From UBA1195 sp045598025 (GTDB lineage Bacteria > Bacteroidota > Bacteroidia > Bacteroidales > WCHB1-69): DNA of 64,000 nucleotides. The notes under the pieces were generated by a model. The model was not told the DNA's origin, did no database searches, and was given only the letters and a program-made list of their open reading frames with translations. The DNA is taken from NCBI GenBank assembly GCA_045598025.1, contig JAZLLH010000010.1:32941-96940 (forward strand), in the 5' to 3' direction. Numbering within the stretch: the stretch's first letter is position 1; the number at the start of each line of letters is the position of its first letter. The position numbers were made by a program, and so were the translations under genes. Positions 55,228 to 63,718 of the stretch are shown here, piece by piece.

Positions 55228-55767
55228 ATGAAATTTTTAGATATCATTTTGGCCCTTTGCATTGCCTGGTTTGCTTTCAAAGGCTTTCGAAAAGGATTTG
55301 TAGAAGAAGTTTTCGCCCTGCTTGCCCTATTGCTTGCCGCCTGGTGCGCTGTACCGGTATCGGCTTTCATACGAAAGGTCATTCTGCCAACTACGGAAGG
55401 TGGCTATCTGTTCGGGTTGGCATTGTCTTTCCTGTTGTGCATCCTCATCGTTTTTCTGGCTGGCCGCCTGTTCAAAATCAGTTTGAATTTCGTTCTTCCC
55501 GACTTCTTTGACAAATTGCTGGGCGCTGCATTCGGAGCCTTCAAAGTCATGTTTTGTGCCGGCATTCTTTTCTATTGCATCACTTCCGCTGACCGCGACG
55601 GGAAACTGCTTTCCGAAGAAAAAAAGGCGGAAAGTGTCCTCTTTGAACCCTGCCGGAAAACAACAGCGTTTTTAATTCCTAAAATCATTGATTTTAAGAC
55701 TTTTATGGAAAAGAGCGAAACATTTCAAAAAGTCAAAGATAAACAGAATTCAGCTACAGACGAATAA
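55228..55767 (+). CDS. cvpA: CvpA-family membrane protein
   Basis: 179 residues with four TM helices; starts MKFLDIILALCIAWFAFKGF followed by RKGFVEEVFAL, the CvpA pattern. CvpA is linked to colicin V production and envelope integrity elsewhere. Three bases after the protease stop; precedes lpxC. Confidence 0.88.
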   Translation: MKFLDIILALCIAWFAFKGFRKGFVEEVFALLALLLAAWCAVPVSAFIRKVILPTTEGGYLFGLALSFLLCILIVFLAGRLFKISLNFVLPDFFDKLLGAAFGAFKVMFCAGILFYCITSADRDGKLLSEEKKAESVLFEPCRKTTAFLIPKIIDFKTFMEKSETFQKVKDKQNSATDE

Positions 55768-55780
55768 AACAAACAGTTCT

Positions 55781-56713
55781 ATGAACCAGAAAACCATTTC
55801 ACGAGCCATTTCCTTCCAGGGCATTGGACTACATAGCGGAAAAGAAGTACATGTCCGTTTCCTTCCAGCGGGAGAAAACAGCGGCATCCGCTTCGTACGG
55901 ACCGATCTGGCCCAACAGATAGAAATTCCGGCGCTGGCCGACCATGTGGGCGACACATCCCGCAGCACTTCCGTACGTGACCAGGCAACGGGAGCCTCTG
56001 TCGGCACCATCGAACACCTGATGGCCGCCTTGGCAGCCAGAGGCATCACCAACCTCCGCATAGAAACGGAAGGAGAAGAATTTCCCATTTTGGACGGATG
56101 TTCCAAACAACTGCTGTCCTACTTGGATGAAGCGGGAGTACAGGAACAGCAATGCTCATGCAAGACGCTGGTTTTGAACGAACCCATCTGCTACGAAAAT
56201 GGGCAGGGCATTGTTCTTCGAGCCTATCCGAGCGAACATTTCGAAATAGAAGTCACCGTGGACTACCGGACCCGGATTCTGGGAAGGCAAACCGCCGTTC
56301 TGCGCGACGTCAATGAAGTTGAACATGAATTCGCCTGCTGCCGTACCTTCTGCTTCCTGCACGAGATATGGCCGCTGATTCAGCACAACCTGGCCAGAGG
56401 AGGCAGTCTGGACAATGCCATCGTATACGTAGCACAGCCCATACGCGAAGAAGAACAGCGAAAAATAGCCGAATTTTTCCATGTGGAAAATGTTTGCGTG
56501 GATGAACACACCGGCATTCTCAGCACCACCCGCCTGCAGTTTGACAATGAGGCTGCCCGCCACAAACTGCTGGACGTTTTCGGAGACCTGCAACTCGTCG
56601 GCATACCCGTACAGGCACGCATCGTAGCCGAATGTCCGGGACATACCGCCAACACCCGCCTTTCCCAACTGCTGTTCCAATACATGCAGGAACATCCCGA
56701 ACAAATCCGATAA
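55781..56713 (+). CDS. lpxC: UDP-3-O-acyl-N-acetylglucosamine deacetylase, stand-alone
   Basis: Zinc deacetylase committing to lipid A synthesis. 310 residues from the ATG at 55781 (MNQKTISRAISFQGIGLHSG); longer in-frame starts lie inside cvpA. Zinc and catalytic elements: TIEHLMAALA (His), GEEFPILDGCS (Glu/Asp), FDNEAARHKLLDVFGDLQLV (His, Asp), AECPGHTANTRLS (general acid His). It ends right after this motif. In Bacteroidota LpxC is normally fused to a C-terminal FabZ dehydratase; that domain is missing, and the next gene is an ABC ATPase. Confidence 0.95.
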   Translation: MNQKTISRAISFQGIGLHSGKEVHVRFLPAGENSGIRFVRTDLAQQIEIPALADHVGDTSRSTSVRDQATGASVGTIEHLMAALAARGITNLRIETEGEEFPILDGCSKQLLSYLDEAGVQEQQCSCKTLVLNEPICYENGQGIVLRAYPSEHFEIEVTVDYRTRILGRQTAVLRDVNEVEHEFACCRTFCFLHEIWPLIQHNLARGGSLDNAIVYVAQPIREEEQRKIAEFFHVENVCVDEHTGILSTTRLQFDNEAARHKLLDVFGDLQLVGIPVQARIVAECPGHTANTRLSQLLFQYMQEHPEQIR

Positions 56714-56731
56714 ATTCAAAATTCGAACACC

Positions 56732-57457
56732 ATGTCTATCATTGCAAAAAACATTACCAAAATATACGATACCCAAAAGGCTTTGGATGATGTATCCTTT
56801 GAGATACAGTCAGGCGAAATCGTAGGCCTGCTGGGACCTAACGGAGCAGGCAAATCCACCATGATGAAAATCATCACCTGCTACAAACGTCAGACATCCG
56901 GAAAGTGTTCGGTTTGCGGATTCGATGTTACGGAAAATTCTTTGGAAATCAAAAAACGTATTGGATATCTTCCGGAAAACAATCCGCTGTTTCCGGATAT
57001 GTATGTAAAGGAAAACCTGGAATGGGTGGCCGGCATGTTCCATATGGACAACATTCGAAAAAGAGTGGCCGACATCATTGAAATCACCGGATTGGGAAAC
57101 GAACAGCATAAAAAAATAGGCACTTTGTCCAAGGGATATAAACAGAGGGTCGGCCTCGCCAATGCCCTGATACACGAGCCGGAAGTGCTGATTTTGGACG
57201 AGCCCACCTCCGGATTGGATCCCAACCAGTTGGTTGACATCCGCAAACTGATTTGCGATATGGCACAAAAAGCAACCGTTTTGCTCTCCACTCACATCAT
57301 GCAGGAAGTTGAAGCCATGTGCCAACGTGTCATACTGATTGACCACGGCCTCATCAAGGCTGACGACACCATTGGCAACCTGAAGAAAAAAGTTGCCGGG
57401 ACAGACAACGGAGCCTTCAGTCTGGAGGATGTTTTCCATCAACTGACACAGCATTAG
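56732..57457 (+). CDS. ABC transporter ATP-binding protein, GldA-like
   Basis: 241 residues. Walker A LLGPNGAGKSTMMKIITCY, signature LSKGYKQRVGLANALI, Walker B EVLILDEPTSGLD, H-loop STHIMQEV. The N-terminal and central sequence (YDTQKALDDVSFEI; GYLPENNPLFPDMYVKENL) resembles GldA of gliding Bacteroidota, but the protein is shorter than GldA and no GldF/GldG permease gene is visible beside it. Gliding function is therefore not established. Confidence 0.85.
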   Translation: MSIIAKNITKIYDTQKALDDVSFEIQSGEIVGLLGPNGAGKSTMMKIITCYKRQTSGKCSVCGFDVTENSLEIKKRIGYLPENNPLFPDMYVKENLEWVAGMFHMDNIRKRVADIIEITGLGNEQHKKIGTLSKGYKQRVGLANALIHEPEVLILDEPTSGLDPNQLVDIRKLICDMAQKATVLLSTHIMQEVEAMCQRVILIDHGLIKADDTIGNLKKKVAGTDNGAFSLEDVFHQLTQH

Positions 57458-57476
57458 GTTTCAAACTTTCCAAACC

Positions 57477-59516
57477 ATGACGTTTGCTCATCCGGCCTTT
57501 CTGTGGGGACTGACAGCCCTGGCGATTCCGATTATCGTACACCTGTTCAATTTCAGGCGATATCGGACGCTGTATTTTTCCAACACCCGTTTTTTGAAAG
57601 AACTGAATGAGGATACCAAACGCCAGTCGCAAATCCGAAAGTGGATCATCCTCCTGATTCGCATCGCAGCCATTCTCTGTCTGGTTATGGCATTTGCCCA
57701 ACCCCGCTTCCGTCAGAATGCCGGCAACATTTCCAGAGGAAACGCCTATGTACAGATATACATCGACAATTCTTTTTCCATGGAAAACACTGCAGAACAA
57801 GGCAGTCTGTTGCACGAAGCCAAGGAAAAAGCAGAAGGGATTGTGGATGCCTGCGGTGAATCCAGTCTCTTTCTCCTACTGACCGATGACCTGCAAGGAA
57901 AACATGCCCAATACCTGAATGCAGAAGAAGTCAAGGCAGAAATCCGTCAGATAGAAACGACTCCTTTTACCCGAAAAATGGAAGAAATCATCCGTTACGG
58001 CAACAGATTATTTGAAAATGTGCCCAGCGGAAACCATCAGCGTTACCTGATTTCCGATTTTCAAAAATCCATCTGCCAACCGGAAACATGGACAGATGAT
58101 TCCAGCTGTCAAACCTGGCTGGTTCCCATGTTGCCGCATCGAACTGACAATTTCTATATAGATTCCGTCTGGATGGATGCACCGGTATTCCTCTGTGGAC
58201 AGGAAATCCGTTTGCACGCCATGCTGCGCAACGAAGGGAAGGACGACGTGGACAAACTGCCCATCCGTTTATGGATCAATGGTAAGCAAACGGCTATCGC
58301 ATCCGTTGACATCAAAGCCGGAGAAGGTGCCGTTGCCGATATTCCCTTCACCCTGATGACGGAAGGATTGCAAGAAGGATATCTGGAAATCACCGACGAA
58401 CCGATTACATACGATGACGTACTCTACCTGTCCTTCAACGTCAAACGAAAATTTACCGTAACCTATTTGGGCAAGGGAGGAAGCAATCCTTATTTGGATG
58501 CCCTCTTCGAGGACGATTCCTCCATTGCCTATCAAAAGACAGATTTGCTGCACATGGACCTCGGTCTGTTGAGAAACAGCAGCCTTCTGCTGCTTGACCA
58601 GCCAGAGAATATGGGAAGCGGATTGCTGCAAGCCATACACCAGTTTGTAGAAGAGGGAGGAAGTCTGCTGTTGGTTCCGTCCACACAGCCAGAAAAGGCA
58701 TTGGACAAAACCATTGCCAATGAATTAGGAATCAGCGTATTCACCGGACTGGATACTCAAAAAAACCGCATCTCGGACATTCTGTTCACCCATGCGCTGT
58801 ACCAGAACACGTTCGAACGAACTTCCGAACGCATGCAGTTGCCTGTCATTCACCGGCATTATAAGGTTTCCTCCTCTCCCCTTCCGGGCAAAGAAGTGCT
58901 GCTGACAATGGAAAACCAAGACGAGTTTCTCAGTGTGCAGACACTCGGCAAGGGCTGTATATACATACTTTCAGTTCCTTTGGACGCATCTTTCAGCGAT
59001 TTCCCCAAACATGCCCTGTTCGTTCCAACAGTGTTCAACATGGTTCTGACAGGTCATAACAGTCCGAATCCTTACCATTTGATCGGGAGCCGCCTTCCCA
59101 TTGCCCTGGACCCAGACAGAATACCCAATGACAAGACACTGACACTGCAAGAAAAGAAAAATGATTTTTCCTGCATACCGGAAATCCGCTACCGGCTCGG
59201 CAGCTGCGACATGTTTGTGCATGATCAGGTAAAAGATGCCGGAAATTACTTGCTGACTGACGGAACGGACTCCCTCCAATTCGTATCATTCAATTACGAC
59301 AGGACCGAATCCAGAACGGAATGCTGGAGCTTGGGAGATCTGAAAAAATTCGTCTCCGGACACTCAGACCTGCAACTGCTGAATCTGCAAAACCGTCCCA
59401 ACGCTGCCATCAGCGAACTCATACAAGGAAAGGATGATCAAAGCGGAATTTTTCTTTGGCTGGCTTTGGTCCTGTTATTGACAGAATGCGTTTTGCTACG
59501 ACTATGGAAAGAATAA
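57477..59516 (+). CDS. BatA-type membrane protein with N-terminal aerotolerance domain
   Basis: 679 residues. N-terminal double TM domain (FAHPAFLWGLTALAIPIIVH, FNFRRYRTLYFSNTRFL, then WIILLIRIAAILCLVMAFAQ) is the BatA signature; a VWA-like segment follows (YVQIYIDNSFSMEN, with the DxSxS-type metal motif). Beyond are Ig-like and glutamine-amidotransferase-like regions (LLLDQPENMGSGLLQAIHQF), ending with a C-terminal TM (GIFLWLALVLLLTECVLLRL). Bat-like proteins of this shape are common in Bacteroidota; role unknown, probably envelope related. Confidence 0.8.
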   Translation: MTFAHPAFLWGLTALAIPIIVHLFNFRRYRTLYFSNTRFLKELNEDTKRQSQIRKWIILLIRIAAILCLVMAFAQPRFRQNAGNISRGNAYVQIYIDNSFSMENTAEQGSLLHEAKEKAEGIVDACGESSLFLLLTDDLQGKHAQYLNAEEVKAEIRQIETTPFTRKMEEIIRYGNRLFENVPSGNHQRYLISDFQKSICQPETWTDDSSCQTWLVPMLPHRTDNFYIDSVWMDAPVFLCGQEIRLHAMLRNEGKDDVDKLPIRLWINGKQTAIASVDIKAGEGAVADIPFTLMTEGLQEGYLEITDEPITYDDVLYLSFNVKRKFTVTYLGKGGSNPYLDALFEDDSSIAYQKTDLLHMDLGLLRNSSLLLLDQPENMGSGLLQAIHQFVEEGGSLLLVPSTQPEKALDKTIANELGISVFTGLDTQKNRISDILFTHALYQNTFERTSERMQLPVIHRHYKVSSSPLPGKEVLLTMENQDEFLSVQTLGKGCIYILSVPLDASFSDFPKHALFVPTVFNMVLTGHNSPNPYHLIGSRLPIALDPDRIPNDKTLTLQEKKNDFSCIPEIRYRLGSCDMFVHDQVKDAGNYLLTDGTDSLQFVSFNYDRTESRTECWSLGDLKKFVSGHSDLQLLNLQNRPNAAISELIQGKDDQSGIFLWLALVLLLTECVLLRLWKE

Positions 59517-60514
59517 GACCTGCGATATCATTTGAAGACCGCATCTTTAGCATACAAAGCGAGGATGAATTCAGGCAGTTGGCTATGGATATATACCATT
59601 TCCAATACGCCCGCTGTGACATTTACCGCCGTTATGCCGATGGCATCGGACGGAATCCTGATCAGGTGCAACAGCTGGAAGACATTCCCTTTCTGCCCAT
59701 TGAATTCTTCAAGACGCAGAAAATCACCAGTACGAACGATAAGGAAGAAATCATTTTCACCAGCAGCGGCACCACAGGCATGGCACCCTCCCGGCATTAT
59801 GTGCATTCGCTGGCGCTCTACCGGGAAAGTTTCCGCCGGGCGTTCACCCAAATGGTAGGCCATCCGGCCGATTTTGCCATACTGGCACTGCTTCCCTCCT
59901 ACATGGAGCGTCAGGGTTCCTCCCTGCTGTACATGGTACAGACGCTGATGGAAGACAGCGGACATCCCATGAACCAGTTTTACCTCAACCAGCTGGATAC
60001 TTTGGGCGAGCACCTGGAGACACTCGCTGCCCAGGGACAGAAGACCATTCTGTTCGGCGTCAGCTTCGCCTTGCTCGACCTGATTGAGCACAGACATTTC
60101 CACCTTCCGGAACTCATTGTGTTTGAAACCGGCGGCATGAAAGGGCGACGCAAGGAATGCCTGCGGGAAGAATTGCACCAGCAGCTGAAGGACGGATTGG
60201 GAGTGCCGTGCATCTACTCCGAATACGGCATGGCCGAACTGATGTCGCAGGCCTATACCGATGGAGGCGAGCTGTTCCGCTGCCCGGCATGGATGCGCGT
60301 GCTGCTGCGCGATATGTACGATCCGCTGCGCATCACGCATGAAACAGGGCACAACGGCGGCATCAATGTCATTGATCTGGCGAACCTGTATTCCTGCAGT
60401 TTCATCGCCACGCAGGACATCGGACGGCTTTCCGACGACGGACGCTTCGCCGTCATGGGACGTTTCGACCAGGCGGAAATGCGCGGCTGCAACCTATTGG
60501 TCTTCGATCGCTGA
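59504..60514 (+). CDS. LuxE-like acyl-protein synthetase / PaaK-like adenylating enzyme
   Basis: 336 residues from the ATG at 59504 (MERIRPAISFEDRIFSIQSE); in-frame ATGs at 59456 and 59486 would lengthen the overlap with the upstream gene. Adenylation-like motifs: FTSSGTTGMAPSRHYVHS (P-loop), FETGGMKGRRKECL, YSEYGMAELMSQAY and the IDLANLYSCSFIATQDIG region. LuxE relatives activate fatty or aromatic acids as acyl-AMP. It could serve the nearby lipid pathways, including as the missing 4-coumarate activator, but that is speculation. Confidence 0.8.
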   Translation: MERIRPAISFEDRIFSIQSEDEFRQLAMDIYHFQYARCDIYRRYADGIGRNPDQVQQLEDIPFLPIEFFKTQKITSTNDKEEIIFTSSGTTGMAPSRHYVHSLALYRESFRRAFTQMVGHPADFAILALLPSYMERQGSSLLYMVQTLMEDSGHPMNQFYLNQLDTLGEHLETLAAQGQKTILFGVSFALLDLIEHRHFHLPELIVFETGGMKGRRKECLREELHQQLKDGLGVPCIYSEYGMAELMSQAYTDGGELFRCPAWMRVLLRDMYDPLRITHETGHNGGINVIDLANLYSCSFIATQDIGRLSDDGRFAVMGRFDQAEMRGCNLLVFDR

Positions 60515-60673
60515 AAGAAGACGGAAAATATGCGGATTTGTGTCATTATCCCTGCCTTTTCGAATATTTCTGTTCTGATACAGGCCCGTGAACTCACAAA
60601 AGAATTCATTAAAAAAAAATATTCGGGACGATGTTGCGTTTTAGTATAAGTTTCATTTTTAATTTATAATATC
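60515..60673. other. Intergenic region before the island
   Basis: No convincing gene. A 39-codon frame at 60530-60649 begins like a glycosyltransferase N-terminus (MRICVIIPAF) but then loses any similarity and is probably chance or a scrap. The last part is AT-rich and precedes the truncated GlsB-like frame. Confidence 0.5.
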
Positions 60674-60751
60674 ATGGGTCTTATTCTTACTATTTTATGT
60701 GGCGCATTGGCCGGATTTCTGGCCGGAATGCACCCCTACTCGCGGGAGTAG
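60674..60751 (+). pseudogene. Truncated GlsB/YeaQ/YmgE-type membrane protein
   Basis: 25-codon frame MGLILTILCGALAGFLAGMH then PYSRE and TAG. The first 18 residues match the N-terminus of the GlsB/YeaQ/YmgE (transglycosylase-associated) family, normally about 80 residues with three TM helices. Similarity stops after FLAG, where the sequence changes to the island leader region. It marks the left edge of an insertion or deletion. Confidence 0.6.
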
Positions 60752-60783
60752 AAAATGTACACTGAAAAATAATGAATAAAGAA

Positions 60784-60830
60784 CCAGAAAAGAAATTTTA
60801 ACTGACATATTATAAACCATAGCGTTTGCT
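60784..60830 (+). repeat. Cassette leader repeat, copy A
   Basis: 46-48 bp repeat with the core TTTTAACTGACATA and CATAGCGTTTGCT, ending 3 bases before the RhuM-like ATG. Differs from copies B/C by a shorter A-tract, TATTATAAA for TATAATAAA, and C for T before CATAGCG. Confidence 0.92.
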
Positions 60831-60833
60831 GGA

Positions 60834-61676
60834 ATGGAAGAAAAAAACGAAATAATATTGTATCAACCCGATGAGGAAGTCAAATTGGAAGTCCGAATTG
60901 AAGATGACACCGTTTGGCTGAACCGTCAGCAATTGGCTATTTTGTTTGGCAGAGATGTGAAAACCATAGGCAAGCACATAAACAACGCATTGAATGAGGA
61001 ACTGTCGGGATTTGCAACTGTCGCAAATTTTGCGACAGTTCAAAAAGAAGGCAACAGGTTGATTACAAGAAATATAGAATACTACAATCTTGATATGATT
61101 CTTTCGGTTGGTTATAGAGTCAAATCATCGAGAGGCATTGAATTCAGACGTTGGGCAAACAAGGTCCTGAAAGATTATTTGCTTCGCGGTTATTCTATCA
61201 ACCAACGGTTCGAAAGGCTTGAACAACGTGTTGCCGAAACCGAAAACAAGATTGAGTTCTTCGTCCGCACATCGCTTCCGCCCGTGGAAGGCATATTCTA
61301 TGACGGCCAGATATTTGACGCGTACAAGTTCGCAAACGATATGATTCGTAGCGCGAAACAACGCATAGTACTGATAGATAACTATATTGACGATTCGGTT
61401 CTTGCTGTGCTTGACAAGCGGGCAGACAATATTGAAGCATATATTTACACAAAAGAAATAGACAACAAACTGAAAATGGACATCGACAGGCACAACAGCC
61501 AATACAGAAAGATTGATGTCTGTGTATTCAAGAATTCGCACGACAGGTTTTTGATTATTGACAACGATGTGTATCATATAGGGGCTTCCATTAAAGACTT
61601 GGGCAAACGATGGTTTGCTTTCAGCAAAATGGAAATACCCGCAGATGAAATTATTAAGCATTTAAAAAAAGGATAA
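60834..61676 (+). CDS. RhuM-family protein with phospholipase-D-like C-terminal domain
   Basis: 280 residues. Residues 10-120 match the RhuM (virulence protein) family: VRIEDDTVWLNRQQLAILFG helix-turn-helix-like start and IEYYNLDMILSVGYRVKSSR, FRRWANKVLKDYLLRGY. A coiled-coil linker (123-145) leads to a PLD-like domain (about 155-270: FDAYKFANDMIRSAKQRIVL, then HDRFLIIDNDVYHIGASIKD), with an HxR variant in place of HxK. RhuM genes often sit within type I restriction loci in Bacteroidota. A DNA-binding or nuclease role in defence is plausible but unproven. Confidence 0.8.
   Translation: MEEKNEIILYQPDEEVKLEVRIEDDTVWLNRQQLAILFGRDVKTIGKHINNALNEELSGFATVANFATVQKEGNRLITRNIEYYNLDMILSVGYRVKSSRGIEFRRWANKVLKDYLLRGYSINQRFERLEQRVAETENKIEFFVRTSLPPVEGIFYDGQIFDAYKFANDMIRSAKQRIVLIDNYIDDSVLAVLDKRADNIEAYIYTKEIDNKLKMDIDRHNSQYRKIDVCVFKNSHDRFLIIDNDVYHIGASIKDLGKRWFAFSKMEIPADEIIKHLKKG
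61011..61044. repeat. Near-perfect palindrome inside the RhuM-like gene
   Basis: AACTGTCGCAAA (61016-61027) and TTTGCGACAGTT (61029-61040) are exact reverse complements with a one-base centre; flanking TTTG (61011-61014) and CAAA (61041-61044) extend the pairing past a single bulged C. It encodes the segment FATVANFATVQ. Confidence 0.9.
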
Positions 61677-61678
61677 AA

Positions 61679-61726
61679 CAGAAAAATAAAATTTTAACTG
61701 ACATATAATAAATCATAGCGTTTGCT
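61679..61726 (+). repeat. Cassette leader repeat, copy B
   Basis: 48 bases, identical to copy C. Begins 2 bases after the RhuM-like stop codon and ends 18 bases before the next ATG (61745). Confidence 0.95.
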
Positions 61727-61744
61727 TATTATTCGGGTAGACTA

Positions 61745-62611
61745 ATGAATTTTGACATACTAGTACATAGAATTTCAGTTGTTGAACAAGTCATGCTAAA
61801 TGAAGTTGTTCATGCTATCAATGTGTCATTAACAGTGCGAAATTGGATATTGGGCTATTACATTGTAGAATTTGAGCAAAACGGCGAAGATAGAGCTGCT
61901 TACGGCCAAAATCTTTTGAAAAATCTTGAACAAAGACTACAGAAAAAGGGATTGACGGAAAGACGCTTTAGGGAGTTTCGAAAGTTCTATTTGACTTATC
62001 CTCAATTAGAGTCAGAAATAAGATTGTACGTCGGAACAAATCTAAATCACGAGATTCGGCAGATAGCACCCGCCGAATTTGATAGCATTGGAAATCAAGA
62101 TAATATGATTCGGCGGACGGTATCCGCCGAATTGGAACAATGGCGAACTAATCCACACAAAATCTTGTATAAAATTCCTTTTTCGCATTTATTGATTTTA
62201 TGTAAGATAGAAGATTCTTTGAAAAGAGCTTTTTATGAAAGCGAAATCATAAAAGGATGTTGGTCATGCTCTGAACTTGAACGACAAGTAAACTCGCTTT
62301 ATTTTGAGAGAACCGGATTATCGAAAGACAAAACCCGACTTTCTGAAATTGTCAATCAAAAGTCAGTTTCTCTACAACCCAAAGACATAGTAAAGAATCC
62401 TCTGACGCTTGAGTTTCATTACAAGAACGAAATTATGCAACCATCCGACAATCCTCCTATAGGATTGTTGTTGTGTACTGATTACGGCGAAACAACTGTA
62501 CAGTATGCAACCGCAGGGTTAGATGAAAACTTGTTTGTTTCAAAATATTTGGTAAAATTGCCGAGTGTAGATGAAATAAAGAAGTATATTATTGAAATAA
62601 ACAAACAGTAA
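61745..62611 (+). CDS. DUF1016 (YhcG-like) protein lacking its nuclease core
   Basis: 288 residues. The N-terminal DUF1016 domain (about 10-200) is normal: WILGYYIVEFEQNGEDRAAY, FREFRKFYLTYPQ, FSHLLILCKIEDSLKRAFY. In full-length relatives, KNPYTLEFLGL leads into about 100 residues containing the PDDEXK nuclease (FVDLVFY ... IELK). Here KNPLTLEF (to residue 224, about base 62416) joins directly to HYKNEIMQPSDNPPIGLLLC, the segment after the nuclease. The frame is kept, so a shortened protein without the catalytic residues is made. Confidence 0.85.
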   Translation: MNFDILVHRISVVEQVMLNEVVHAINVSLTVRNWILGYYIVEFEQNGEDRAAYGQNLLKNLEQRLQKKGLTERRFREFRKFYLTYPQLESEIRLYVGTNLNHEIRQIAPAEFDSIGNQDNMIRRTVSAELEQWRTNPHKILYKIPFSHLLILCKIEDSLKRAFYESEIIKGCWSCSELERQVNSLYFERTGLSKDKTRLSEIVNQKSVSLQPKDIVKNPLTLEFHYKNEIMQPSDNPPIGLLLCTDYGETTVQYATAGLDENLFVSKYLVKLPSVDEIKKYIIEINKQ

Positions 62612-62623
62612 AACGATAAAAAC

Positions 62624-62671
62624 CAGAAAAATAAAATTTTAACTGACATATAATAAATCATAGCGTTTGCT
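62624..62671 (+). repeat. Cassette leader repeat, copy C
   Basis: 48 bases, identical to copy B at every position. Ends 10 bases before the next ATG (62682). Confidence 0.95.
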
Positions 62672-62681
62672 ATCGAATAAA

Positions 62682-63716
62682 ATGAAAGATAAAAACGGTA
62701 TAATGCGGAATTCTATTGATGCAGCCTTTCTTATGGAGGTAAAGAACATTGTTGAGCGAGGTCGTCAACAAGCATACGCTTCTGTAAGTCAGCTGATGAT
62801 TGAAACCTATTGGAAAATAGGCGAGCGTATTGTATTGCAGGAACAGAAAGGTGCTGATCGTGCCGAATACGGGGCTCAGCTAATCTCTCAACTTTCAGAG
62901 GAACTGACGCGAACGTACGGGAAAGGATTCAGCGGCAGATATCTAAGAGCATTCAGACAATTTTATCTTGTTATTCCAGATCTTGAGATTTGGAAATCGC
63001 GATTTCCAAATCTTACTTGGACGCATATCCTTAAAACTTTACGAGTAACAGATACAACTGCAGTACGTTGGTACTTGTCAACTGCTTCGCAGGAAATGTG
63101 GAGTGTACGTACACTTGACCGCAATATTTCAACCCAATATTATGAACGTCATTTTAAGCAGCCACAATTGGTTGAAAATACCGAGAAAGACAATAAGGTT
63201 GACAAGTTGGAAATTCTGAAAAGTCCAATCATGGCAGAATTTCTCGGATTCAGGCAAAATACAGACTTTACAGAGACCGAGCTGGAAAAAGGACTCATAC
63301 AACATCTACAGGATTTTCTCGTTGAATTGGGACGCGGATTTGCTTTTGTTGCACGGCAACAGCACATCTTCACCGATGCAGGTGATTTTTATATCGATTT
63401 GGTGTTCTACAACTACATTTTGAAATGTTTCGTGCTGATAGATTTGAAAAAGGGACAGATAACTCATCAGGATGTTGGGCAGATGGATATGTATGTACGA
63501 ATGTACGACGACTTAAAACGTACGGAAGGCGACAATCCGACCATAGGAATAGTGCTTTGTAGCGAAACGAGCAAAGACATAGCACGTTATTCCATATTAC
63601 GGGATAGCGATAATTTATTTGCCGCTAAATATATGCCTCTGATGCCTACCGAAGAAGAACTTCGCAGGGAGATTGAAGCACAAAAAGAATTGTTTAACTT
63701 ACAAAACGAAAAATAA
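62682..63716 (+). CDS. DUF1016 (YhcG-like) PDDEXK nuclease-family protein, intact
   Basis: 344 residues from the ATG at 62682; an upstream TTG in frame was not preferred because it lies inside the leader repeat. N-terminal DUF1016 domain (about 15-180: MIETYWKIGERIVLQEQKGA, FRQFYLVIPDLE, WTHILKTLRV). C-terminal PDDEXK domain intact: DFLVELGRGFAFVARQ, Asp239 in FYIDLVFYN and Asp254/Lys256 in VLIDLKKG, then GDNPTIGIVLCSE. Such proteins are frequent beside type I restriction modules and are suspected nucleases in phage or plasmid defence. Confidence 0.9.
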   Translation: MKDKNGIMRNSIDAAFLMEVKNIVERGRQQAYASVSQLMIETYWKIGERIVLQEQKGADRAEYGAQLISQLSEELTRTYGKGFSGRYLRAFRQFYLVIPDLEIWKSRFPNLTWTHILKTLRVTDTTAVRWYLSTASQEMWSVRTLDRNISTQYYERHFKQPQLVENTEKDNKVDKLEILKSPIMAEFLGFRQNTDFTETELEKGLIQHLQDFLVELGRGFAFVARQQHIFTDAGDFYIDLVFYNYILKCFVLIDLKKGQITHQDVGQMDMYVRMYDDLKRTEGDNPTIGIVLCSETSKDIARYSILRDSDNLFAAKYMPLMPTEEELRREIEAQKELFNLQNEK

Positions 63717-63718
63717 AA

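Noticed and set aside
60530..60649. 39-codon frame starting MRICVIIPAF
   Set aside because: Only the first ten residues look like a glycosyltransferase; the rest has no pattern, so it is not called as a gene.
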